From NCBI RefSeq assembly GCF_000350085.1, contig NZ_CAUM01000150.1:90064-154063 (forward strand): 64,000 nt of DNA, read 5' to 3'. The notes under the pieces are model-generated. The model was given only the letters and a program-made list of their open reading frames with translations, was not told the origin of the DNA and searched no databases. This document shows positions 42,302-50,410 of the stretch, piece after piece. The position numbers and the translations under genes were made by a program. This DNA is from Mesorhizobium metallidurans STM 2683. GTDB lineage: Bacteria; Pseudomonadota; Alphaproteobacteria; Rhizobiales; Rhizobiaceae. Numbering within the stretch: position 1 is the stretch's first letter; each line of letters begins with the position of its first letter.

Positions 42302-43966
42302 TCAGGCCTTCGCGGCCTTTTCCAGGAAAAGCTGCGACATGGCGGTCGGCTGCACGCCGGTCAGGCCCTTCGTGGTCGCCGTCAGATAGTCGTAGAAATA
42401 GCCGAAGATGACAGGCGTTTCCTCGAGCAGCAGCTTCTGGATCTTGCCGGCAGTTGCCTTCTGCGCCTCGAGGTCGAGCGCTGCAATGTAGCTGGTCGCC
42501 AGCATGTCGTAGTCCTTGTTCTTGAAGTGCGCCGCATTCCAGGTGCCGTCGCTCTTCAGCGGCGCTGCCAGGAAGACGTTCGGCACGCCGCGGTGGCCGT
42601 AGTCGGTGATGCCCATCACCGAATCCAGCCAGTTCGACTTGCCGAACACCGCATCGCCGTAATAGGCGCCCTGGTCTAGGATGTTGAGATCGAGCTCGAC
42701 ACCGATCTCCTTGACCCAGTTCTGGATGAGCTGGGCATATTCGGGAATCTCCAGATAGCGCTCGGTGGTTAGCGTTACCTTGAAACCCTTGCCGGCGCCG
42801 GCTGCTTCCATCAGCTGCCTGGCCTGCGCGATGTCCTGCTCGCGCTGCGGCACGGTCGGATCGGTGGAAGGATAGGCCGAGGCAAATGGGCTGTCGTTGC
42901 CTTCGATGGCGCGCCCCTTCATCAGGCCGGCGACCAGCTTCTTGCGGTCGAGGCAAAGCGCGATGGCGCGGCGTACGCGCGGGTCTTTCAACGGATCGGA
43001 ATCGCAGCGCATGTGCAGTTGCTGGTGCGCAACCGATTTCAGGCTGATGATGTCGATGGCCGGATCGTTGAGCAGGCCGACGCCTGCCAGCACCGGCAGC
43101 TGGTTGATGATGTCGACCTGACCGCCCTGCAGCGCCAGGATCATTGGCTGCGTGTCGGCGAAGAAGGTGAACTCGGTGCGCTCCGGCAGCGCCTTGTCGC
43201 CCCAGTAATCGTCGTTGCGCACGAAGGAGGCGCCGACCTTCGCCGTGTACTTTTCCAGCTTGAACGGCCCGGTGCCGTCGAAGCTTTTCTCATAGTCGCC
43301 CTTGTAGCTCGCCGGGATGATGACGGCGTTGTAGTTGTCGGACGACACCATGTAGGGAAAGTTGCCGTTCGGCGCGTCGAGGTGGAATTCGACGGTGTAG
43401 TCGTCGACCTTCTTGGTGGCGCCCTTCTGCAGGATGCCGGTGAACACCGACAGCGCGTTGGACGAATTGGCAGGATCGGCGAGCCGATCGATGCTGGCCA
43501 CGACATCATCCGCCTTCATCTCGCCGCCGCTGTGGAACTTGACGCCCTTGCGCAGCTTGAAGGTCCACACAGTGCCGGTGTCGTTCGGCTTCCAGCTTTC
43601 GGCAAGGGCCGGCTTGAGCACGAGGTCCGGGCCGTCGATGCAGAGGAATTCGGCGACCTGCTGCAGCACGACAAGGCCGCCGGCGTCGGCGATAGTCACC
43701 GGGTCGATGGCCGCGGCGGGCACGCTGCTCGCGACGCGAATGGTGGCGCCGGGCGCACCCTGGGCACGGGCAAGAGAGGGCGCGGCGCCTAGGCCCGCGG
43801 CCATGCCGATGCGGCCGAGCAGCGGCAACGACAGGCCGAGCAGGCTGCCGTGGCGAATGAAATCGCGGCGGCTGACCCGGCCATCGACGAGCCCGTCGAT
43901 AAGATGATTTTCGAGCGGCGAGCGATTGCGCCGGATGAGATCGAGAATGCGATAATTCTTGCTCAT
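42302..43966 (-). CDS. Oligopeptide-type ABC binding protein with Tat signal, paralogue
   Basis: 554 residues, clearly paralogous to the protein at 33239-34894 along its whole length (shared stretches include RHGSLLGLSLP, DDYTV.FHLDAPNG, GTGPF.LE.YT and WNAAHFKN). The twin-arginine motif is SRRDFIRHGSLLG near residue 33. Here the gene is in line with the permease and ATPase genes, so this is probably the main binding subunit, and the other is an alternative with a different or wider substrate range. Confidence 0.87.
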   Translation of the reverse strand: MSKNYRILDLIRRNRSPLENHLIDGLVDGRVSRRDFIRHGSLLGLSLPLLGRIGMAAGLGAAPSLARAQGAPGATIRVASSVPAAAIDPVTIADAGGLVVLQQVAEFLCIDGPDLVLKPALAESWKPNDTGTVWTFKLRKGVKFHSGGEMKADDVVASIDRLADPANSSNALSVFTGILQKGATKKVDDYTVEFHLDAPNGNFPYMVSSDNYNAVIIPASYKGDYEKSFDGTGPFKLEKYTAKVGASFVRNDDYWGDKALPERTEFTFFADTQPMILALQGGQVDIINQLPVLAGVGLLNDPAIDIISLKSVAHQQLHMRCDSDPLKDPRVRRAIALCLDRKKLVAGLMKGRAIEGNDSPFASAYPSTDPTVPQREQDIAQARQLMEAAGAGKGFKVTLTTERYLEIPEYAQLIQNWVKEIGVELDLNILDQGAYYGDAVFGKSNWLDSVMGITDYGHRGVPNVFLAAPLKSDGTWNAAHFKNKDYDMLATSYIAALDLEAQKATAGKIQKLLLEETPVIFGYFYDYLTATTKGLTGVQPTAMSQLFLEKAAKA

Positions 43967-44194
43967 GGGTTCTACCCTTTCCCCTATGTTCTTGTGATTG
44001 ACGAATTCAGGATGTTCTCCGTATCCCGGCCGTCAACGAGGTCTGTCGAGACTGTAGCATGCGGTCTTGGCCGGTCCACCCCGTCCTTGCGGCGGAGGGG
44101 CCGGTTTTCAAGGCACTGCTTCCACCATTCATTCCCGTTCGTGGCTGCGGCTTTTCCTGTTGTAGCTGTCTCCTGTCGGTTCGTGTGATCACTC

Positions 44195-45379
44195 CTAGTT
44201 CAACGGCAGGCGCCGATAGGTCCCCGGCTTTGCCGGGTCATGATATTTGTTGCACGGTCCGTTCTCGATGAAGTCGCGATGGCAGGCGGCAAGGTTTTCG
44301 CGCGACAGGGTGACGCCAAGGCCATGGCCTTCGGGCACTCGCACGACATTATTCCTAGGCGAAAACGGCCCTTCCTCGATGACGTCCATCGGCAGCATGC
44401 GAAACAACGACTGGTTCGGCTCCCTGATCCAGCCGAATGCCGCGCACAGATGCAGATAGGCGGCGCTGCCGATGCCGCTGTCGCCGCTGTAGCACCAGAA
44501 ATCGATGCCGGCATGCTCGCAGGCGCCGACGAAGCGCAGCATGCGGCCGATGCCGCCATGCGCGGTCGGATTGCCGACGAAGGCGTCCGGCACCTTGATC
44601 TCCATGGCGCGCGCAATGTCGATATTGTGGGTCGAGAACGGGATCGAGCAGTGGCGGCGCAATTCGCGCATCTCCTCGATGGTCGCCACCGGGTCTTCCC
44701 AGTTGCGCACGCCGAGCTCTTCCAATGGCCGCGCCAGCCGTCTGGCCGTCGTCAGCGAATAGGCCTGATTGGAATCGATGCGGATCATCGCCTCGTCGCC
44801 GAGTTTTTGGCGGATCAATTCCACCATCTTCAGCGAGACCTTCGTATCCCCGGTCGAAAACTTGCCTTCGAAGAAGGTCGTGCCATGCGTCTCGTGCAGC
44901 TGGACACAGTAGTCGGCGACTTCTTCCGCTGTCTTCTCGCCCTTCACCTGAGGCCCATCGCCGCGCAGCGAGAAATAGTCGGTAAAAGGAATGTCCTTGC
45001 GCACGGCGCCGCCGAGCAACTGGTAGAGCGGCTGCCGCCACGCCTTGCCGCGCAGGTCCCACAACGCCATCTCGATGGCGCCGAAGGCCATGATGCGGCT
45101 GCGGTCGTTGATTGACTGCACGCCGGTCCAGTAGGGCAGGCAGACCTCTTCGGCACCGGCGATGTCGAAGGCGTCGCGGCCGACCAAGCGCGCCGCAAGA
45201 TTGTCATTGATGATCGCCGCCGCCGCCGGCGTCGGTGCCTCGCCAAGGCCGATCAGCCCATCCTCGGTCTCGACTTCGACGATGGTTGGCGAAAACCCGT
45301 CGAGTTCGCCGAACACCCAGGCGTAAGGTGCCTCCAGCCGGAGATTTATCGGTGTGGCCCGGATGCGGCGGATCTTCAT
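44195..45379 (-). CDS. Enolase-superfamily enzyme, mandelate racemase/glucarate dehydratase-like
   Basis: 394 residues beginning MKIRRIRATPINLRLEAPYA. The capping domain and barrel are seen, with metal ligands likely in RIDSNQAYS (Asp near 198) and WEDPVATIEEM (Glu near 224), and a SFSTHNID-type segment near 248. The lysine pair that begins the catalytic set is only partly present (FFEGKFSTGD), which suggests a dehydratase subgroup rather than a racemase. The ATG lies one base after the stop of the other enolase gene. Substrate unknown; a sugar acid dehydratase is the simplest reading. Confidence 0.8.
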   Translation of the reverse strand: MKIRRIRATPINLRLEAPYAWVFGELDGFSPTIVEVETEDGLIGLGEAPTPAAAAIINDNLAARLVGRDAFDIAGAEEVCLPYWTGVQSINDRSRIMAFGAIEMALWDLRGKAWRQPLYQLLGGAVRKDIPFTDYFSLRGDGPQVKGEKTAEEVADYCVQLHETHGTTFFEGKFSTGDTKVSLKMVELIRQKLGDEAMIRIDSNQAYSLTTARRLARPLEELGVRNWEDPVATIEEMRELRRHCSIPFSTHNIDIARAMEIKVPDAFVGNPTAHGGIGRMLRFVGACEHAGIDFWCYSGDSGIGSAAYLHLCAAFGWIREPNQSLFRMLPMDVIEEGPFSPRNNVVRVPEGHGLGVTLSRENLAACHRDFIENGPCNKYHDPAKPGTYRRLPLN

Positions 45380-45380
45380 C

Positions 45381-46487
45381 TCAACTGCCGACCGCGAAGA
45401 AGGGTCTGCCAAGCAGGTCCGGAAGGACATCGATGCCGAGGCCGGGTCCATCGGGGATGCCCATGCGGCTGCCGGTGACCGGCGGCATGTTCGATGCGGT
45501 GCGCACCGTCACCCATTCATGGAAGGCAATTGCATGCAGCCGGCGCTCCTGCGGCGTCGACAGCGACAGATGCGCCATGGCTGATGTGTCGATCTCGGCG
45601 CCGCCGGTGTCCTCGACGGTGATCATGAAGCCGAGGTCGACGGCGAGATCACGGATCTGGCGTGTCTTCGTCACGCCGCCCAGCCGTGAGATCTTCAGCG
45701 TCAGCCCGTCGGCCGCGCCCTTGCGGTGGATATCCAACATGTCGTCCAGAGAGGCGACGGATTCGTCGAGCACCATCGGCTTGTCCAGCGAGCGGCGCAC
45801 CGACATGTTTTCGTCGATCGTCGTGCAAGGCTGTTCGAACGTGTAGTCGATGGCACGCGTGGCATCGGCGAACTGACGCGCCTGATAGGGCGTCCAGCCG
45901 GCATTGGCGTCGCAGAAGATCACGGTACCCTTCGGCACCGACGCGGCGACCGCGCCGACGCGCTCGATATCATCATGGACATTGCCGCCGACCTTGACCT
46001 GCAGCCGGTGGAACCCGTCCTTGACGATGCGCCTGGCAAGTGCCGCCATCTCATCGACCGTGCCATGGGTGACGACCTTGTAGAGTTCGGCCGTCTCGCT
46101 CTCGCGCCCGCCGAGCAGCGTGACCAGCGGTACATCGGCGGCACGCGCTGCCAGGTCCCAGCACGCCATGTCGAGCGCAGACTTGATGTAAGGGTGGCCC
46201 TTGAACACTGTGTCCATCAGCCGCCCTATGCTGGCCAGCCCACGCGGATCCTGGCCGATGAGATGCGGCGCGATTTCGACAACGCCGGCGCGTGTGCCGG
46301 CGGGGAAGGCGGGCGAATAGAAATTGCCGAGCGGCGCCATCTCGCCCCAGCCGGTGAGCCCGCTGTCGGACGTCATGGCGATGATCACCGCATCGAAAGC
46401 GTCGGCGACCCGCCCCTTGGACATGCGGTACGGCCCGTCCACGAAGGGCTGCACGACATGGTAGGCCTTGATGGTTTTGATCTGCAC
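45381..46487 (-). CDS. Enolase-superfamily enzyme of the muconate lactonizing/proline-betaine epimerase type
   Basis: 368 residues. All the MLE-subgroup residues are visible: Lys-x-Lys in LQVKVGG near 166, Asp in CDANAGW near 194, Glu in FEQPC near 219, Asp-Glu in VLDESV near 242 and Lys in LKISRLGG near 265. From memory the N-terminal half (DSGLTGWGEMAPLGNFYSPA) is much like hydroxyproline-betaine epimerase and cis-3-hydroxyproline dehydratase proteins. It could racemise or dehydrate an N-methylated or hydroxylated amino acid. It is the first enzyme gene after the GntR regulator. Confidence 0.82.
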   Translation of the reverse strand: MQIKTIKAYHVVQPFVDGPYRMSKGRVADAFDAVIIAMTSDSGLTGWGEMAPLGNFYSPAFPAGTRAGVVEIAPHLIGQDPRGLASIGRLMDTVFKGHPYIKSALDMACWDLAARAADVPLVTLLGGRESETAELYKVVTHGTVDEMAALARRIVKDGFHRLQVKVGGNVHDDIERVGAVAASVPKGTVIFCDANAGWTPYQARQFADATRAIDYTFEQPCTTIDENMSVRRSLDKPMVLDESVASLDDMLDIHRKGAADGLTLKISRLGGVTKTRQIRDLAVDLGFMITVEDTGGAEIDTSAMAHLSLSTPQERRLHAIAFHEWVTVRTASNMPPVTGSRMGIPDGPGLGIDVLPDLLGRPFFAVGS

Positions 46488-46547
46488 GTTTCTCTGTCCG
46501 TTGTCTGTAATGCCCCGACGAAGCCGCCAATTGCGGCTTCTGTCGAC

Positions 46548-47285
46548 TCAGCCGCGTTCCGGTCGGCCGTGCCCCTGACGGGCACGATCGGCCCGGCCAC
46601 CCTTGGATGCCCGCTGTTCGAGGCTGCGCGCATAGGCAAGCAGTTCCTCGAAATCGAGATCGATATGCTCGCGGGCATGGCGCTGGGCGGCGCGCATATC
46701 CTTGCCTTTCAGGAGCCGCACATAGGTCTCGTGCATGTCCTCTGATGGCACCGGTTCGTTGCGCGCCCGCTGATGCAGGGCAAAATACATCTGCAGCCGG
46801 CTGGTAAGCCGCTGCCAGGTCTCCAGCAGCACCGAATTGTCTGCCCATTCGTGGATGAGGCCGTGCAATTGCAATGCGGTTTCGATCTGGCGGGTGGTGT
46901 CGCGGTCGCGGGTCGCCTGCTTCACCGCCTCATGACGCTGGTCAAGCTCGGCGAAGAAGCGCTGGTCGCGCAGCTTCCAGGTCAGTTCGATGGCGAACTC
47001 GTCCAGCACCTTGTTGAGCGAGTAGGCATCGTCGATATCCTTGGCGGTCACGTCGATGACGAAGGTTCCCGCATAGGGAATGCTGGTCAGTATGCCTTCC
47101 TGCACCAGTTCGCGCATCGCCTCGCGCAGCGGCGCGCGGCTCACCCGCATCTGTTCGGCAATCCTGAGTTCGTTGAGCTTCTGCCCCGGCTCGAGCTGGC
47201 CGGTCAGGATCGCGCGCCGCAGCAGCGCCACGATCTCGGCCCTGCGTGTCGTATCCGCGATCGGACTGAAATCCAGCTTGCCCAT
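46548..47285 (-). CDS. GntR-family regulator, FCD subgroup
   Basis: 245 residues. The N-terminal winged helix is LRRAILTGQLEPGQKLNELR then VSRAPLREAMRELVQEGILT; the C-terminal all-helical FCD domain has the metal/ligand region DELDQRHEAV and HGLIHEWADN. Start at 47285 (MGKLDFSP). It lies 60 bases upstream of the enolase genes on the same strand and is likely a repressor of the operon that follows; a perfect palindrome sits just upstream. Confidence 0.86.
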   Translation of the reverse strand: MGKLDFSPIADTTRRAEIVALLRRAILTGQLEPGQKLNELRIAEQMRVSRAPLREAMRELVQEGILTSIPYAGTFVIDVTAKDIDDAYSLNKVLDEFAIELTWKLRDQRFFAELDQRHEAVKQATRDRDTTRQIETALQLHGLIHEWADNSVLLETWQRLTSRLQMYFALHQRARNEPVPSEDMHETYVRLLKGKDMRAAQRHAREHIDLDFEELLAYARSLEQRASKGGRADRARQGHGRPERG

Positions 47286-47319
47286 TCGGCCACTCCAGAG
47301 GAACCGAAAGCTAGACAAG

Positions 47320-47337
47320 CAGATTGTCGACAATCTG
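47320..47337. promoter_or_regulatory. Perfect 18-base palindrome upstream of the GntR gene
   Basis: cagattgtcgacaatctg reads the same on both strands. Its centre TTGTCGACAA fits the TNGTNNNACNA-type sites bound by FCD regulators. It is 35 bases before the regulator start codon, so autoregulation and control of the whole operon from here are likely. Inference only. Confidence 0.6.
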
Positions 47338-47393
47338 ACAAGAGCCTATCTACTGGATCGCACACTCATTCAGGCGTTCGGCAGTCAGGCGCC

Positions 47394-48182
47394 TCAGGCC
47401 GCCCGACCATAGAAGCCGACCCGTTCTTCGTCGCTGAACATCACGCCCGGCTTCTCGTAATAGGAGAACACTGCGATCATGCGTTCGCGCTCGCCCTCGA
47501 CGGTGGTGACGCGATGCGCGGTGTTCTTGCCGCGGAAGACGTTCAGCGTACCTGCCTTCAAGCGCAATATCCTGGCCTCGGGATCGCGTCCTTCGAGCAG
47601 CCTGGCCACGCCGTCATAGTTCGGATTGTCGTCGGAGCGCAGATCGGTGCGGTATTCGAGATCGCCGCCGCGCTCCGCGGCCTGCAGCAGAAGTGTCGTC
47701 GTAAACTCAGAACGGTCGAAGTGCCAGTTCAGCGCCTCGCCGGCCCGATAGGCCATGACATTGGTGCGGGCGAGGGGATCCTGCATCACGTGCAGCCGCG
47801 GCTTGCCCATTGCCGCCGCCAGGAAGCGCACCAGCGGCTCATATTCATAAATGGCAAGCACGGTGCTGCCCGCAATCTGGTCGGCGCAGACCGTGTGGCT
47901 GATCGTCTCGACCTTGCGCAACGCCGGATGGTCGGGCGCCAACTCCGGAATCGATGGCTTGAAGTAGATGTTGTGCATGCGCTTGTGCACATGCGAGCGC
48001 GTGTCCATCACCGGCCGGATTTCAGAGACCGCCCGCTCGGCAATGCCCGGGCGCAGAAAGCCCTCGAAGTTGAACATGCCGTTGCTCGCCAGAGCGGCGC
48101 CCGAGGCCTCCACCAGTCGCTTCCATTCGGGGCTGCCCTCGCGGTCGAGCGGGTAGCGGTCCAGGTCGAGAATGTCTTTCAT
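47394..48182 (-). CDS. Iron/2-oxoglutarate oxygenase of the BesD/HalD-like family, hydroxylase-type
   Basis: 262 residues. The iron-binding triad is visible as His154 and Asp156 in NWHFDRSEFTTTLLLQ, and a distal His223 in NTAHRVTTVEGERERM, with Arg232 or Arg234 as the likely 2-oxoglutarate ligand. The related halogenases have Gly in place of the Asp so that chloride can bind; here the Asp is kept, so hydroxylation is expected and a halogenase label would be wrong. An amino acid is the usual substrate in this family. The start at 48182 (MKDILDLDRYP) is preferred to one 57 bases upstream. Divergent LysR-type gene next door. Confidence 0.8.
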   Translation of the reverse strand: MKDILDLDRYPLDREGSPEWKRLVEASGAALASNGMFNFEGFLRPGIAERAVSEIRPVMDTRSHVHKRMHNIYFKPSIPELAPDHPALRKVETISHTVCADQIAGSTVLAIYEYEPLVRFLAAAMGKPRLHVMQDPLARTNVMAYRAGEALNWHFDRSEFTTTLLLQAAERGGDLEYRTDLRSDDNPNYDGVARLLEGRDPEARILRLKAGTLNVFRGKNTAHRVTTVEGERERMIAVFSYYEKPGVMFSDEERVGFYGRAA

Positions 48183-48290
48183 CGTCGCGTCCTCGTGAAA
48201 TCCTGAAGCGACTAGACAGCAAGTAAATCTTTCTCTCAATGCGGAAAATTGTTAGGCTTGCAAAAGGAAAACTTGGGAAGAGGGGCGAGC

Positions 48291-49229
48291 ATGGAAAAAC
48301 TCCCGCCGCTGAATGCGGTGCGGGCCTTCGAGGTCGCTGCGCGCGCCGGCAGCTTTACGCTGGCCGCCACGGAACTCGGCGTGTCGTCGGCGGCGGTCAG
48401 CCAGCAGATACGCAATCTGGAAAACTGGTTCGGCAAGCAGCTGTTCGTGCGCAGCGGCAACCGCATCGCGCTGACCGATGCCGGCCATGCGATCTATCCG
48501 CAGACCGCACGCGCTTTGGGCGACATCGCGGCCATCGGCCGACGCATGCTGGAAGGCGGCTTGAGAACGCGTCTTGTCGTCAGCGTGCCGTTTTCGCTGG
48601 CCGAACTCTGGCTCGCGCCGCGGCTGGCCGTGCTGCTCGATGCCTTTCCACGGATGGCGATCGATGTCCGCGTCGAGGATGACCCTGTCGATGTCGTGCG
48701 CCAGAACATCGATCTACGCGTCAGTTATGGCGACTATCACTATCCGGCGCTCAGAATGGTCCGCCTTGTCCATGACGATGTGCTGCCGGTCGTCGCGCCC
48801 GACTTCTGGCAGCGTCACAACAACGGCGCCTCCGGTCTGGCCGAGGTGCATGAAAGTCTTTTCATCCACACCAATTGGGGGCCGAACTATGCCTCGCACC
48901 CAAGCTGGGCGGACTGGTTCGCAGCGTCAGGAGGAAGCCGCGCGCCCGATCCCTCGCATGGACGGCGCGTCGGCCTGTCCAGCCTGGCTATCGCCTCGGC
49001 GAGACTGGGTCTCGGCATTGCGCTCGGCCAGCGGGTCATGGCCCGTGCCGATCTGGAAGCCGGGCACCTGATCGCGCTCTCATCCGTTTCGGTCCGCCTC
49101 GGCCAGCCCTATTGCGCCTTCATGGCTCCTGCCAAGGCCGAGCGTGCCGACGTCGCGGGTCTGGTTGAGCTACTCAGCAAAACGGCGCCCTCGACGTGGG
49201 GGTCGAGGGCGCCACAGGACCGGATCTGA
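48291..49229 (+). CDS. LysR-family regulator, GcvA-like
   Basis: 312 residues. The N-terminus MEKLPPLNAVRAFEVAARAG then LTLAATELGVSSAAVSQQIR is the GcvA/AmpR-type winged helix; the remainder is a substrate-binding-like effector domain. The start at 48291 follows AGAGGGGCGAGC. It is divergent from the BesD-like oxygenase with a gap of 108 bases, so it is the obvious candidate regulator of that gene. It converges with the efflux adaptor gene. Confidence 0.87.
   Translation: MEKLPPLNAVRAFEVAARAGSFTLAATELGVSSAAVSQQIRNLENWFGKQLFVRSGNRIALTDAGHAIYPQTARALGDIAAIGRRMLEGGLRTRLVVSVPFSLAELWLAPRLAVLLDAFPRMAIDVRVEDDPVDVVRQNIDLRVSYGDYHYPALRMVRLVHDDVLPVVAPDFWQRHNNGASGLAEVHESLFIHTNWGPNYASHPSWADWFAASGGSRAPDPSHGRRVGLSSLAIASARLGLGIALGQRVMARADLEAGHLIALSSVSVRLGQPYCAFMAPAKAERADVAGLVELLSKTAPSTWGSRAPQDRI
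49184..49213. terminator. Perfect hairpin at the LysR/efflux convergent junction
   Basis: ggcgccctcgac (49184-49195) pairs without mismatch with gtcgagggcgcc (49202-49213) over a 6-base loop. It lies in the last codons of the LysR gene, facing the end of the adaptor gene. It has no U run on either strand, so an intrinsic terminator is possible but not proven. Confidence 0.5.
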
Positions 49230-49238
49230 TGGGGGTTA

Positions 49239-50393
49239 TCAGGTAGCCGGTTTCTGTTGTGGCAGGGGCGAAACCGGCATTCCCGGTCCGATCTTCTGCA
49301 GATTGCCGGTGATCACCTGGTCGCCTTCGGCAACGCCGCTCAGGATGGCCACCTGATCGCCATTGACCGGTCCGAGCGAGACGATGCGCTGGTCGACCGT
49401 GTTGCCCTTTCCGAGCACGTAGAGGTATTTGCCGAGCTGGCTCGAGCCGAGTGCGGCTTGCGGCACCATCAGCGCATCGGGCTGCTGCTTGATATGCAGC
49501 CTCACACGCACATATTGGCCCGGTAACAGCGTGAACTTCGCATTGCCGATCGTCGCCCTTGCCGTGATGGTGCCGGTCGAATGATCGATCGTGTTGTCGA
49601 TGAAGGTGAGCTGGCCCTTCTGGCGCGGCTCCGTGTCACCGGGCAGCAGGACATCGACATCGACAGGCCCCGCAGCACGGGCTTCCTCGAGCTGCGCCAG
49701 ATCGGTTTCGCTCGGGTTGAAGGTGACATAGATCGGATCGAGTTGCACCAGCGTGTTGAGCACTGTGCCGGCGACGCTGACCAGCGTGCCGACCGAGGCC
49801 TGGTTGCGGCCGATGCGCCCGGCGAACGGGGCACGGATTTCAGTATAGCCAAGATTGAGCTCGGCGGTCCGCACGGCGGCCTGGTTCACCGCGAGCGAAG
49901 CCTGAGCTTCGCGCAAGGTGCTGGTGCGCTGGTCGAAACTGTCCTTGGCGAGGTAGCCACTCTTGGCGAGTTCGGTGCCGCGGCCGAGATTGGAGCGTGC
50001 GTAGTCGACCGTTGCCGTGTCGCGCTGGACCTGAGCTTTCGCCTGGTCAAGGGCGGCCTCGAAATCCTGCGGGGCGATCTTGTAGAGAAGATCGCCCTTG
50101 CTGACGTCGCTGCCGTCTGCGGCAGCCTGCTCCTCGAGATAGCCCGGCACGCGCGCCTGTAGCGTGATGCTGCGGATGGACTCCACCCGGGCCGCATAGT
50201 CGAGATAGATCGGGATCGTCTTCTTGACCACGCTCACCACCGGCACCGGCATGACGAACGCCGCCGGAGCAGGTGTCGCGGCCGCTGTGCCGGCATTGAG
50301 GCTGAGATTGCCCATGTCGAGCCAGTGAACGCTCGCCATCGAGATCGCCCCCAGCGCGACAGCCGCTCCCAACGCGATTTTCCATTTACGCAT
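49239..50393 (-). CDS. RND efflux periplasmic adaptor (membrane fusion protein)
   Basis: 384 residues. One N-terminal membrane segment (MRKWKIALGAAVALGAI) with no lipobox, then lipoyl and helical hairpin parts (RVPGYLEEQAAADGSDVSKG near 90, YTEIRAPFAGRIGRNQASVG near 190). It would link the RND pump to an outer membrane channel. The start at 50393 follows GGAGACATCAATC. It is the last gene of the pump operon, which lacks an outer membrane factor gene, so the channel must be encoded elsewhere. Confidence 0.88.
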   Translation of the reverse strand: MRKWKIALGAAVALGAISMASVHWLDMGNLSLNAGTAAATPAPAAFVMPVPVVSVVKKTIPIYLDYAARVESIRSITLQARVPGYLEEQAAADGSDVSKGDLLYKIAPQDFEAALDQAKAQVQRDTATVDYARSNLGRGTELAKSGYLAKDSFDQRTSTLREAQASLAVNQAAVRTAELNLGYTEIRAPFAGRIGRNQASVGTLVSVAGTVLNTLVQLDPIYVTFNPSETDLAQLEEARAAGPVDVDVLLPGDTEPRQKGQLTFIDNTIDHSTGTITARATIGNAKFTLLPGQYVRVRLHIKQQPDALMVPQAALGSSQLGKYLYVLGKGNTVDQRIVSLGPVNGDQVAILSGVAEGDQVITGNLQKIGPGMPVSPLPQQKPAT

Positions 50394-50410
50394 GATTGAT
50401 GTCTCCAATC

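Noticed and set aside
40002..42389. 795-codon plus-strand open frame opposite the molybdoenzyme
   Set aside because: It mirrors the BisC-type gene codon for codon, is rich in His, Arg and Gln and shows no domain.
47394..48182. Halogenase function for the BesD/HalD-like protein
   Set aside because: The iron-binding Asp is present in HFD; halogenases of this family have Gly there.
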